Below are positions 1-7,435 of a stretch of 27,684 nucleotides of DNA, piece after piece. The stretch's first letter is position 1, and each line of letters opens with the position of its first letter. The stretch lies in the IMG/VR virus record IMGVR_UViG_3300032309_000926, positions 1 to 27,684 of that record. The stretch is one strand, 5' to 3'. Both the position numbers and the translations under genes were made by a program. The notes beneath the pieces were generated by a model. The model was not told where the DNA came from. It worked only from the letters and a program-made list of their open reading frames with translations, and did no database searches. This stretch comes from a virus.

Positions 1-984
1 CAGGTCACGCTGGCCGCGCAGCACATCGCTGGGAACCATGATGCCCTGGCTGGGCTTGCCGTTGCGCTGCTGGGCAGCTTCCGAACACTCACGCTCAAAC
101 GCTGCAGCTTCCCAGGCCTCGCGGTTGTTGGGATTGGCCAGGGCGTTGATGGCGCGCTGGAAGGAGAAGCTGCGCACTTCGCTGGCGCTCATGCCGATGT
201 CAGCGCTGCCGCCGATCGGTTGAACAGCAGCGGCCGGTGCAGCGTGCTGCTTAGCAGAGCGCTTGCCGATGGCGGCCAGCACATCCTTCATGGCATCAGC
301 TTCGCTGGCGCCACGTTCAATCAGGCCCTGGGCCAGATCATCAGCCTTGTGCTCACGGCAGAGTGCCGTGATGGAGGCAACGCGGGAGCGCTCATCGGCC
401 GCAGCCTGCGCCCGCACCGCCTCGAGATCGAGGGAAGTGTCTTCCATTGGGGGGTTAAGGGGTTGGGTTTGGGTTGCGGCCGTAGCCGCTCCATCGGCTT
501 CGAGCTTTCGCCCGATGCCAATGGTTGGATCGGCAGGAACGCCGACAATGGACACTTCGTAGGGACTCCACGATGTGGCGACGAAATCGCCGCTGCGCTC
601 CTCCATCTGATTGATGGAGTAACCGACAGAGACATTCCGAAGAACGCCATCTGCCACGTCGGCCATCACCTCCTGCGCGAACGCATTACGGCTGAACTTG
701 ACCGACACCATGCCGCGCTTCTTGTCACCATCCAGCCAGGCGCGCTCCACCACGCCAACCACACGGCTGGTGTCGTGGTTAAACAGCAGCGGCGCACCAT
801 CAGCCAATCGGCTCAGGTCAACCGCTCCGCGGTCATGGCTCAGCACTTCATTGCCGAAGTAACGCTGAACCGGATACTCACTGGAGAAGCTGAACTCCAT
901 CGTGCGCTCTTCGCTGATGGCGCTGCCATCCAGCTGCGCCGCTCGGCGATACGTCTGGCCTTCCAGATCACGCATCAAGTCCAT
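1..984 (-). CDS. Prohead protease fused to HK97-fold major capsid protein (3' end beyond window)
   Basis: Translation of the minus strand gives 328 codons without a stop up to the left edge. Residues 1-160 look like the HK97-type prohead serine protease (peptidase family S78/U35): LLFNHD with the candidate catalytic His70, NVSVGYS with Ser119, and EVSIVGVPAD with Glu143. Residues 180-260 are charged and helical, like a scaffold (delta) domain. The segment after about residue 270 (SASEVRSFSFQRAINAL) looks like the start of an HK97-fold capsid protein. The protease would cut the scaffold and itself during head maturation. The start at 984 is preceded by GGAG six bases upstream and overlaps the portal stop; an in-frame ATG at 996 is the alternative. 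The protease and capsid parts are in one frame, so they should be made as one polyprotein. Family assignment is by motif recognition only. Confidence 0.88.
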   Translation of the reverse strand, partial: MDLMRDLEGQTYRRAAQLDGSAISEERTMEFSFSSEYPVQRYFGNEVLSHDRGAVDLSRLADGAPLLFNHDTSRVVGVVERAWLDGDKKRGMVSVKFSRNAFAQEVMADVADGVLRNVSVGYSINQMEERSGDFVATSWSPYEVSIVGVPADPTIGIGRKLEADGAATAATQTQPLNPPMEDTSLDLEAVRAQAAADERSRVASITALCREHKADDLAQGLIERGASEADAMKDVLAAIGKRSAKQHAAPAAAVQPIGGSADIGMSASEVRSFSFQRAINALANPNNREAWEAAAFERECSEAAQQRNGKPSQGIMVPSDVLRGQRDL

Positions 985-2563
985 CGCTATCTCCATCCTG
1001 GCTCAGGCTATCCAGTCCGAGTTGCTCATCTTCTGAGTCGGCGGCCTGCACGTTGTCAGGCATGTAGGCATCTTGCGGAATGATTGACCCGGCCGGTCTT
1101 GCTTGTGTCAATCCGGCCTTGCTGACCTTGCCTGCATCAATGTCCAGCGTCAGTCCTAGCTCTTGCGCGCGTTCACGCTCAGCAGCCAGTGCCACCAGCA
1201 GCTCGTCAAGGTCGCCGCCCTGCTCAGCCACGATCTGCGCCTGGGTGGCAAAGCCGCACCGCACCGCATCCTTGTAGGCGTTCACTTCCTTCTCAGGATC
1301 AACCCAGCCCCAGCCGCGCCCGATCCACTTCGCTGAGTCATACATCTCTGGCATTTGCTCATAGCCAGGCAGATCCAGCTGGCCAACGGCTACAGCAGCG
1401 CGCATCCACTGCTCAAACACCGGCCGGTGCAGGTGCTCAATCATGAACTGCTGCAGCGTCCGCCAGTGCTCGCGCGACTCGAGCAGTTCCAGTCGGCTGC
1501 TTGAGTAGTTGGTCTGGCTGTAATCGGCCGACAGCGACGGATACGGCACGCCGGTGGTGGCCGCCACTGCTCGCAGCATGGCTCGCATGAACGGTTCAAA
1601 CTGACCATCCGGTGCGTCCAGCGTTGGCACGTTGACCGATTCACCAGGCGCCAGGTACTTGAAGACGCCAGGCTCAAAGTTGCTCACGCGCTCTTCTTGG
1701 TACACCTCATCACCCTGAAGCTCACCTTCAGGGCTGGTGATGAAGCCCATCAGGCTGCTCGCCGCACGGGCACGCACCACCTCAGCTTCCTCATACCCAG
1801 CCAGGTGATGCAGCCGCTTAATCGCCGCGGCGAACATCGGCACGCCTCTCGTCTGGCCCGGCCTTTCAATCATCGCCAGGTGCAGGATCTCAGCGGCTGG
1901 CACCTCAACCAGCTGATGCCCGAGGCCGTTCTGGATGTCGCCCGGGTGCCGCGTGCGGAACGCATAGCTCAGCGGCCGGCCCCACCGGTCCACCTTCACA
2001 CCCATCCGCCATTCGCTGCCATCAGGCGCTGGCCCGTCGTTCTTGTCTTCCTTCACCAGGTCGGCCTCGAGCACCTCAAGCGCCAGCGGCACGCTGCTGC
2101 CACCGAATGCCTGCGGCACCATGCGGATGAACACCTCACCGCTTTCAGCCATTGCCTGGATCGCCAGCCGGCTGATCTCGACAAAGCTCAACCGGCCGGC
2201 GGTGTGGCATGTGCTCGGCCGGCACCACCGATCCCAAGCGGTTTCGATCTGACGGTTCAGCCGTTCATCCAGTCGCCCGCCACCACGCTGCATCGGCACC
2301 TGCGCCTGCAGGCGGATGCCATGGCCGATCACGTTGCAGGCAATCGCGCGCAATGCCTGCCGCGCGTAGGCGTTATCGCGCACCAGCTGGCGGCTGCGGT
2401 TGCGCAGGCGCACCAGGCTGCTGTTGATCTCAGCGTCAGCGCTGGTGCTGCTGGTCACCCAGTCAGAGGTCAGCCTGCTGACCACCGCACCTTCATACGC
2501 ACGCCGGCCGCGACTGGCTGCTGGCTTGGGTTGCTTGGGTTGCTTGCGCTGTCGCTTGCTCAT
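968..2563 (-). CDS. Phage portal protein, lambda family
   Basis: The 531-residue product has the hallmarks of lambda gpB-type portals (Phage_portal_2): a basic N-terminus, then SSLVRLRNRSRQLVRDNAY and ARQALRAIACNVIGHGIRLQ, a central GVPMFAAAIKRLHHLAGYEEAE segment, and a C-terminal TTGVPYPSLSADYSQTNYS motif. Twelve copies are expected to form the dodecameric ring at the capsid vertex through which terminase pumps DNA. Its length is normal for the family. It starts in a 4-nt ATGA overlap with the upstream head-joining gene and overlaps the downstream protease-capsid gene by 17 bases, so translation is probably coupled. Gene order (terS, terL, joining protein, portal, protease) matches the lambda head module and supports the call. 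Confidence 0.95.
   Translation of the reverse strand: MSKRQRKQPKQPKPAASRGRRAYEGAVVSRLTSDWVTSSTSADAEINSSLVRLRNRSRQLVRDNAYARQALRAIACNVIGHGIRLQAQVPMQRGGGRLDERLNRQIETAWDRWCRPSTCHTAGRLSFVEISRLAIQAMAESGEVFIRMVPQAFGGSSVPLALEVLEADLVKEDKNDGPAPDGSEWRMGVKVDRWGRPLSYAFRTRHPGDIQNGLGHQLVEVPAAEILHLAMIERPGQTRGVPMFAAAIKRLHHLAGYEEAEVVRARAASSLMGFITSPEGELQGDEVYQEERVSNFEPGVFKYLAPGESVNVPTLDAPDGQFEPFMRAMLRAVAATTGVPYPSLSADYSQTNYSSSRLELLESREHWRTLQQFMIEHLHRPVFEQWMRAAVAVGQLDLPGYEQMPEMYDSAKWIGRGWGWVDPEKEVNAYKDAVRCGFATQAQIVAEQGGDLDELLVALAAERERAQELGLTLDIDAGKVSKAGLTQARPAGSIIPQDAYMPDNVQAADSEDEQLGLDSLSQDGDSDGLDA
1000..1011 (-). promoter_or_regulatory. 12-mer ATAGCCTGAGCC, copy 1
   Basis: The exact 12-mer ATAGCCTGAGCC lies inside the portal 3' end, 15 bases upstream of the ATG at 984. 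Identical copies precede the genes starting at 3135 and 22919. Its role is unknown; it could be a late promoter element or a translation signal. Confidence 0.45.
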
Positions 2564-3135
2564 GCGCCGAACCTCACGAACAGATTGCGCGGATCACCAA
2601 GGCCCGCAGCCACCTTCTCGGCAGCACGCTCCTTGGCGACGATCGCCTTCAGCTGCGCTTCGCGCTCCATCAGCTGCGCCAGGTCCATCGCGGTGAAGCT
2701 GCGGCTGCCGATGGTGTATTGCTTGGCGCCCTTCACCACAATCGCCCGGATTGCAGCCTGCACTGCCTCGAGGTCCTGCTCGGCCTGGCTGCGGCCATCA
2801 AATGCCGCAGGGTTGCTCACATAGCTCAGGCTCCGCATCACCTCCGTGATGCCGCTGCCCACCGTGATCACCGTGGCGCCGCTGCTGATCCTGCTCTGCC
2901 AGCTCCACACGCCAGCATCAAATCCAGCACTGGTACCAGCTGGAATTGCCATTAGCCAGCCGCCATCACTGCGCGCTGTGCCCGTAACCGTCGCGCCTTC
3001 GTTGGTGGCGTTGAATCTCAGAAACGTCGTGAAGCTCCAGCTGGCTGATGTAGCCGCTGCACCGTCAAGATCCAACGCAGCCGGCTCAATCCACTGCACC
3101 GTGTCGCCAGCTCGAATTGCCGCCGGAACTGTCAT
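2560..3135 (-). CDS. Putative head-tail joining / head completion protein (gpW-like C-terminal half)
   Basis: This 191-residue protein sits between terL and portal, where lambda carries gpW. Residues 1-110 are beta-rich, Ser/Thr/Ala-rich and not recognised. Residues 113-191 (from RSQAEQDLEAVQAAIRAIV through YTIGSRSFTAMDLAQLMERE to GLGDPRNLFVRFG) resemble the gpW-like joining proteins of many phages, with a helix, a short GSRSF turn and a second helix. Those proteins plug the portal after DNA packaging. The ATG at 3135 has a strong GGGAGG seven bases upstream, and the stop overlaps the portal ATG (ATGA). The N-terminal half could be a second, decoration-like domain. The gpW assignment is by resemblance and position. 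Confidence 0.65.
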   Translation of the reverse strand: MTVPAAIRAGDTVQWIEPAALDLDGAAATSASWSFTTFLRFNATNEGATVTGTARSDGGWLMAIPAGTSAGFDAGVWSWQSRISSGATVITVGSGITEVMRSLSYVSNPAAFDGRSQAEQDLEAVQAAIRAIVVKGAKQYTIGSRSFTAMDLAQLMEREAQLKAIVAKERAAEKVAAGLGDPRNLFVRFGA

Positions 3136-3148
3136 CGCAAAGCCTCCC

Positions 3149-3160
3149 GGCTCAGGCTAT
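3149..3160 (-). promoter_or_regulatory. 12-mer ATAGCCTGAGCC, copy 2
   Basis: Exact copy of the 12-mer, lying between the terL stop (3164) and the ATG at 3135, 13 bases upstream of that ATG. A GGGAGG ribosome-binding site follows it directly. Confidence 0.45.
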
Positions 3161-3163
3161 GAA

Positions 3164-5068
3164 TCACCAGCCCGAGACAAATCCTCCAGGGCGTGATGCC
3201 ACCGCCGGCCGCCGCTTTGCAGCTGGTGCTGGCTGGCTGCCTTGCTGCCCCAGCTGCTGCTCGAGCTGCTCCCACATTGTTGCCCTGTTGTACCGGCGCT
3301 TCACCAGCTCCAGCGCTGCCAGGCAATAGACCTCAAGGTCAAGCGGCTCGTTGCGTGCGCCGGATGGCTTGACCCACTCGAGCACCTGAAAGCCCTTCAC
3401 CGTGCGCGGAATCAGCCGCTCGCAGGTCAAGCCCTCAAGGTACTCATCAGTTGCGTTCTGCCCGAAATGGCAGAAGCCTGGGCCTGGCTGCCCAATCTTC
3501 AGGCGGGCGTAGATGGTTCGCTTCAGGGTGTCGGTGCCAACCATGTAGAGCGTCACGCCGCTCTTCACCGTGCGGCCTTTCAGGTTCACATCCTGCTTGC
3601 TCCCCTTGCCCAGCGCCGGTGCGGCCTTGGTGCTGCTGCCCTTGATGGCGATCACGCCTTCCTTGGCGTTGCGGCGGCAGTAGTCGTAGGCCTCGTTGGT
3701 GAAGTGACCGCCGGTGTCGATCGCCGTGTGCCTGGCCTTCAGGGTGCCGCCTCCCTCGAGGGGGAACTCTGTTCGGCGGATGGTGTCGATTTGGTCCCAC
3801 ACCTCATCCTGCGCCGGGTCGCCTTCGATCTTTTGGTGCCAGATCAGCCAGCTTTCTTCACCCCGTCCGTAGCCCTTCACCTTGATCTCGAGCCAGGTGT
3901 CCTGAACGTCAACTGACGCCAGCAGCAGCAGCACGCCGGCAGGGCAATGGCCGGTCGGATAAGGGTTCCTCGATGCGCGCTCCATCAGGCCATCGGCGTT
4001 GATGCGCGCTACGGCTTCGTCTTCCCAGGCCTCGGCGCTGTGCTTGTTGACCCAGCCCTTGAGAAGTAACGGGTCACCCTTTGCGCGCAGGAACTCGTCG
4101 CGGATCTGCTCCCATGGCGTCCACCCGGCCGGGGCATACCAGCTGGGTAGATGAAAGCCAGCAGTTTGGCCGTCGCCGATGGAATGCGCGCGCCATTTGG
4201 CGCCGCACAACATGGCGGTTTTGTGGTGCTGCGCAATCCGCTCACCGCAGGCCGGACAGTGGCAGAACACCTCGCCATCGGGTCGATCCCAGACCATGTG
4301 CTCACGCCAGCGCAGCACCTCCCTGGCGCCGCAGCAGGGCATGAAGGCTGCGTAGCGACGCTGGTCTGATCGGCGCTCAAACTCCTCGGTGATCCGGCAA
4401 GCGCCGCGCGTGCCTGGGGTGGATGTGATCAGCACCTTCCCCATGGGGAACGTCCGTGTTCTGGCCTCGGCGTTCTCCAGCGGGTCGCCCTTGTCGTCGG
4501 CCTCGAGGGGGTAGCTGCTCACCTCGTCGGCGAACAGGTAGCAGGCTGGCATTGACTGCAGGCCGCTAGCGCTGTTGGCGCCGGTCAGCACGTACATGCC
4601 GCCGGTGAACTCCTTAAGGAACATGGTGTTGCCGCTGTCCCTGCTGCGCGCTGGCGCAATCCGCTCGGCCAGGGTTGGCGTTTCCCTGAGCAACGGCTCC
4701 AGGCGCTGGCGATTGAGCCGCTTGGCCATGTCGAGCGTGGGCTGCACCAGCAGCGCCGGCCCGGGCCAAAGCTCAATAACGGCGCCCAGGGCGTTGAGGA
4801 TCACCTCCGTCTTGCCCATCTGCGAGCCGAACACCAGCACCACCCGGCGCGTGGGGTTGCCGGGGCTCAAGCAGTCCATCGGCTCGCGCAGGTACGGGGT
4901 CCGGCTGGTGCGCCACGGTCCCTTCTCTGCTGATCCCTTGCCGCTGAGGATCCGATTCGCGTCGGCCCACTCGCTCACGGTCATGGCGGCCGGTGGCCTC
5001 AGGCCATCACTGAACGCTTGCCGGTAGACCGCTGCTGCATCAGCCATCGGACAATCCGCGCAGCGCAA
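3164..5068 (-). CDS. terL: Terminase large subunit, lambda gpA family
   Basis: The 634-residue product follows lambda gpA along its length. VSEWADANRILSGKGSAEKG lies near the N-terminus. The ATPase motor has VLVFGSQMGKTEV (Walker A, residues 81-87) and CYLFADEVSSYP (Walker B, Asp181-Glu182). A CxxC-type zinc ribbon follows (MPCCGAREVLRW, then CHCPACGERI). The nuclease part carries LASVDVQD, GYGRGEESWLI and HTAIDTGGHF. It pumps DNA into proheads and cuts it at the packaging site. Start choice: an ATG at 5047 has no clear ribosome-binding site, whereas an in-frame TTG at 5068 has GAGGAG seven bases upstream, so I take the TTG with moderate confidence. Either start overlaps the terS stop at 5040. 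Confidence 0.95.
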   Translation of the reverse strand: MRCADCPMADAAAVYRQAFSDGLRPPAAMTVSEWADANRILSGKGSAEKGPWRTSRTPYLREPMDCLSPGNPTRRVVLVFGSQMGKTEVILNALGAVIELWPGPALLVQPTLDMAKRLNRQRLEPLLRETPTLAERIAPARSRDSGNTMFLKEFTGGMYVLTGANSASGLQSMPACYLFADEVSSYPLEADDKGDPLENAEARTRTFPMGKVLITSTPGTRGACRITEEFERRSDQRRYAAFMPCCGAREVLRWREHMVWDRPDGEVFCHCPACGERIAQHHKTAMLCGAKWRAHSIGDGQTAGFHLPSWYAPAGWTPWEQIRDEFLRAKGDPLLLKGWVNKHSAEAWEDEAVARINADGLMERASRNPYPTGHCPAGVLLLLASVDVQDTWLEIKVKGYGRGEESWLIWHQKIEGDPAQDEVWDQIDTIRRTEFPLEGGGTLKARHTAIDTGGHFTNEAYDYCRRNAKEGVIAIKGSSTKAAPALGKGSKQDVNLKGRTVKSGVTLYMVGTDTLKRTIYARLKIGQPGPGFCHFGQNATDEYLEGLTCERLIPRTVKGFQVLEWVKPSGARNEPLDLEVYCLAALELVKRRYNRATMWEQLEQQLGQQGSQPAPAAKRRPAVASRPGGFVSGW

Positions 5069-5573
5069 CCCGGTGCTCCTCGGTCAGCAGCTGATGGCAT
5101 TCGCGCGCATCGGTGGTGGCAGCCAACATCGGCGCCAACCGGTCCGCCAGGCCCAGCAGCGCATCACGCACCGCACGCGCGCAGGCAAACGCTTCGGCCT
5201 TCACCTGATCCGATGGCACCAGCTCATCCCTTCCTCGCAGCGCCTCAAGGCGGGCCTTTTCCGCCAAGTAATGCTCACGCCTGGCGCGGCTGTCGTTCAG
5301 GTCTGGGATCTGATCTTCTGGCAGGCCTTGGATGAAGGCCTGCAGCTCCCGGTCAGTTGGCGGCTTGGGTGCGGCGGCGGCCGCCCTTGTAGGTGGCGGC
5401 TGCTGCTGGGTGTTGCGCTCCCACAGTTCATTCGCTTTGTCGAAGTCGAGCAGCTCGCGCCCGTTCTGGGTCACCACAGCCGCCTTGATCCGGCCGGACT
5501 TGATGGCACCAGTCACTGCCGCCGGGCTGCATCCACGTGAGCGTGCGTACTCGCTCTTGGTCAGCAGTGGCAT
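5040..5573 (-). CDS. terS: Terminase small subunit, lambda Nu1-like
   Basis: The 177-residue protein begins with a winged-helix DNA-binding segment (LTKSEYARSRGCSPAAVTGA, then IKSGRIKAAVVTQNGRELLD), as in Nu1. A Pro/Ala-rich linker (residues 55-72) follows, and then helices that would assemble the oligomer and bind the large subunit (DLNDSRARREHYLAEKARLE). It would recognise the packaging site and load the large subunit. It is the first gene of the head operon and overlaps terL. No standard Shine-Dalgarno is well placed: AAGGAAGGG lies about 12 bases upstream, and a TTAAAGG repeat abuts the ATG directly. Confidence 0.9.
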   Translation of the reverse strand: MPLLTKSEYARSRGCSPAAVTGAIKSGRIKAAVVTQNGRELLDFDKANELWERNTQQQPPPTRAAAAAPKPPTDRELQAFIQGLPEDQIPDLNDSRARREHYLAEKARLEALRGRDELVPSDQVKAEAFACARAVRDALLGLADRLAPMLAATTDARECHQLLTEEHRVALRGLSDG

Positions 5574-5634
5574 CCTTTAAGCGGCCCTTCCTTTAAGTTA
5601 AAGGCTACCGATGCCCCTTAAAAAAACCAAGGGG
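5574..5634. repeat. Repeat cluster upstream of terS (candidate packaging site)
   Basis: This stretch holds CCTTTAAG at 5574-5581 and again at 5590-5597 (direct repeat, 16-base period). A near-palindrome CCTTTAAGTTAAAGG spans 5590-5604. A second inverted repeat has CCCCTT (5614-5619) and AAGGGG (5629-5634) around an A-rich loop. In lambda-type phages the cos site with its terminase-binding repeats lies directly upstream of the small terminase gene. By synteny this is the best candidate packaging or terminase-binding region. It could instead be promoter and operator sequence for the head operon. Confidence 0.4.
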
Positions 5635-5692
5635 ATGGGCGAAAAGTGCCTGTGGCGCAGTGGGTTTCAGCGGGTTGGCAGGCTGCCGCTAG

Positions 5693-5719
5693 AAAAACAG
5701 GGTGCTATGAATACACCCT
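5693..5719 (-). terminator. Hairpin plus T-run, end of the early minus-strand operon
   Basis: Read on the minus strand, AGGGTG (5719-5714), a 9-base loop and CACCCT (5704-5699) are followed by G and five T (5698-5693). The 6-bp stem with a short T-run fits a modest intrinsic terminator between the gene ending at 5759 and terS. The left arm can also pair with an upstream segment, which makes it look like part of an attenuator. Confidence 0.5.
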
Positions 5720-5758
5720 CGATGGTGGAGGGTGGAAGGACCCTAAAAATTTTTGAAG

Positions 5759-6559
5759 TCATCGAGACTTCCGCGCTTGATAGGCCATCTCTTTTCCCAA
5801 AGCTGATTCAAACTCTTTGGAGAAGACGCGCTGATACTCAGCCATCGCCACCGACCGAACTGGAAACCTTCGTTCGTAGTTCGGCTGATCAGTGATGAAC
5901 AGAGCAGGCACAAAGCCACGACCGACACGCTTGGCAATAAATGCCGACTCAGCCCCAAGTTGCCAGCGGCTGTAACCGCTTGAGTCCTTGCGCATCACGA
6001 AGTAATCCGACTGCTTGCGCTTTGACTTGCTGGTGGTGTTCTGGTTTGAGCCTGCAGCGCTGAAGCCTTTGACGCGAGAAAGGATCTGCTGATACTGGCT
6101 AGCACTCAGGTTCCCTTGCGCGTTGAGCTTGACGCCGCCGGATGCCGGCGTGATGAATTGATCAGAGCTGATGATGCCGGCGCGTCTCAGCTGAAGCTCT
6201 GTGGACTTTGGCCGGCGATCACCACCACGGGCGTTCACGTCCATGTAGCGACCAGCAGGAGTGCCCATTCCTTTGCCGGCAAAGGTGGCGGAGAAGCTGC
6301 CGTCGCCGTAGTTGAAGCCGATGTTGCTGGTCAGGTTGTCAGGGCGAGCAAAGGAGACCATCAGGCCGCGTCGTGTCCAGGTGGTTGGGCCACCTTGGAT
6401 GCGGGGGAACACATCAGCAGCAACGGCCGCCTTGGCGGCTTTGGCTGAGTTGGTCATGGCACGGGCCACGATCCAGTTGTAGTTGCCCGTGAGCCCAGCC
6501 AGGGCGTTGCTCATGGCTGAAACCTGGGAGGTGTCGATGGTGAATTGAACGCCGCTCAT
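5759..6559 (-). CDS. Conserved phage virion-type protein (minor tail gpZ-like?)
   Basis: The 266-residue protein matches, by memory of motifs, a widespread uncharacterised phage family. An N-terminal helical segment (NWIVARAMTNSAKAAKAAV) is followed by an FTRR/WTRRG-like strand (FPRIQGGPTTWTRRGLMVSF), KLNAQGNLSASQYQQILSRV, a YFVMRK strand and a closing PALFITDQPNYERRFPV. These proteins are usually listed as structural or tail-associated, and the topology recalls minor tail protein Z. It is the last gene of the early minus operon and overlaps the 52-residue ORF upstream by ATGA. An early-operon position is unusual for a virion gene, but terS follows directly, so read-through to the late genes is plausible. 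Function is not proven. Confidence 0.6.
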   Translation of the reverse strand: MSGVQFTIDTSQVSAMSNALAGLTGNYNWIVARAMTNSAKAAKAAVAADVFPRIQGGPTTWTRRGLMVSFARPDNLTSNIGFNYGDGSFSATFAGKGMGTPAGRYMDVNARGGDRRPKSTELQLRRAGIISSDQFITPASGGVKLNAQGNLSASQYQQILSRVKGFSAAGSNQNTTSKSKRKQSDYFVMRKDSSGYSRWQLGAESAFIAKRVGRGFVPALFITDQPNYERRFPVRSVAMAEYQRVFSKEFESALGKEMAYQARKSR

Positions 6560-6714
6560 CTGACCTGCCTAACCATGAGCACAGTCTCAGCAGGGTGGAG
6601 CTGGGTGTAGAGCCAGCGTGCAGCCCATGGGGAGCGAGCAGTGATGCGGCGATCAGCAGTGCGGCCGCGTTCGATCTCGATCGTTACCCAGTAGTGCTGC
6701 AGAGTGAACTGCAT
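6556..6714 (-). CDS. Small hypothetical protein, 52 aa
   Basis: Reading the minus strand from the ATG at 6714 gives a 52-residue protein starting MQFTLQHYWVTIEIERGRTA and ending VLMVRQVR. Its TGA overlaps the ATG of the gene at 6559 (ATGA), the same coupling seen at most junctions here, which supports it as real. The start lies just after a run of nine C (minus strand) with no ribosome-binding site, so the exact start is uncertain and frame errors at the homopolymer are possible. No family recognised. Confidence 0.55.
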   Translation of the reverse strand: MQFTLQHYWVTIEIERGRTADRRITARSPWAARWLYTQLHPAETVLMVRQVR

Positions 6715-6732
6715 GAGGGGGGGGGTCTTTTT

Positions 6733-6849
6733 TTAGAAGCGCTGGCAGGCATCAGGTGTGGGGCCGATGCAGCGGCTGGCGGTGGTTTCGCTGTGGCCGG
6801 AGTAGACGAAAGCAGCCAGGACGATGGCCAGCAGGATGGTGATCTTCAT
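6733..6849 (-). CDS. Small secreted or membrane peptide, 38 aa
   Basis: The ATG at 6849 overlaps the stop of the resolvase-like gene (ATGA). It encodes MKITILLAIVLAAFVYSGHS, which looks like a signal peptide or single transmembrane segment, followed by a short tail with two Cys (RCIGPTPDAC). The size and shape recall small phage envelope peptides or spanin/lipoprotein-like parts, but there is no lipobox and no family match I can name. The ORF ends directly before an A7 run. Confidence 0.5.
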   Translation of the reverse strand: MKITILLAIVLAAFVYSGHSETTASRCIGPTPDACQRF

Positions 6850-7169
6850 TGGAGGTGATGGAGTAGGGATCGGAGTTGTGATGTCGAGCAGATTGCGAAC
6901 TGCTCGCCGGGGTCGGTGGTGCCTTTGCGCTTGACGACGAGGAAGCCGTAGGGCTTGTCGGCATTTCGTTGCTGGTGGTGGGTTTGATCCAGCCAGGCGC
7001 CGAGCGATAAGGCGCGGTGGTTCTTGCATTGGATGGCGGCCTGTGGTGTCCAGAGGTCGCCGCGGTCAAGGGTTGCGCCGGCGGGGATGCGTTCGCACGC
7101 GACCGCTTCCGCCAGGTAGGAGCAGACAAGGCGCTCAAAGGCGCTGCCCTTGGCCTTCTGTGGATTCAT
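6846..7169 (-). CDS. Holliday-junction-resolvase-like PD-(D/E)XK endonuclease
   Basis: The 107-residue product has the compact nuclease core of phage Hjc/RecB-like resolvases: KGSAFERLVCSYLAE with the motif-I Glu, ATLDRGDLW with the catalytic Asp, and IQCKNHRALSLGAW with the Q-x-K motif. KPYGFLVVKRKGTTDPGEQF then forms the last strand pair. The Gln in place of the usual Glu in the E-x-K motif is seen in some phage members. It would resolve branched DNA from replication or recombination before packaging. Both ends overlap neighbouring genes by 4 bases. The family call is by motif; a restriction-like role is the main alternative. Confidence 0.7.
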   Translation of the reverse strand: MNPQKAKGSAFERLVCSYLAEAVACERIPAGATLDRGDLWTPQAAIQCKNHRALSLGAWLDQTHHQQRNADKPYGFLVVKRKGTTDPGEQFAICSTSQLRSLLHHLQ

Positions 7170-7435
7170 TCGGCGGTGATGGTGCGGCTCAGGGTTGCCA
7201 GGCTGATTGCATTGATGCCTGCTTTGGACAGGTTGCTGAGCTGCTCCTCGATCAGGGAGAGGATGCGGGTGCGTTCATCACGCCGGCCGGCTTCATAGGC
7301 CTGCGCTGTTGGCAGGGTGCTGGTGGCCAGCTCAATGGCGTGAGCGGCCAGGGCGCGATCGGCTTCGATGGCATGAGCGGCTTCTTCAATGACGAGATCC
7401 AGCTGACGGCGGATGCGCTCGAGGGTGTCGCTCAT
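7166..7435 (-). CDS. Hypothetical helical protein, 89 aa
   Basis: The protein runs MSDTLERIRRQLDLVIEEAA to LSRTITAE and is predicted nearly all helix, with many Ala, Glu and Leu residues and a charged AYEAGRRDERTRIL patch. It overlaps both flanking genes by 4 bases (ATGA), so it belongs to the early operon. No domain recognised; a coiled-coil or accessory replication factor is possible. Confidence 0.7.
   Translation of the reverse strand: MSDTLERIRRQLDLVIEEAAHAIEADRALAAHAIELATSTLPTAQAYEAGRRDERTRILSLIEEQLSNLSKAGINAISLATLSRTITAE

Noticed and set aside
220-1083. 287-residue plus-strand ORF
   Set aside because: It lies antisense to the protease-capsid frame, which has clear motifs; composition is shadow-like (His/Arg/Ala-rich).
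1697-2824. 375-residue plus-strand ORF
   Set aside because: Antisense to the well-supported portal gene; no recognisable domain.
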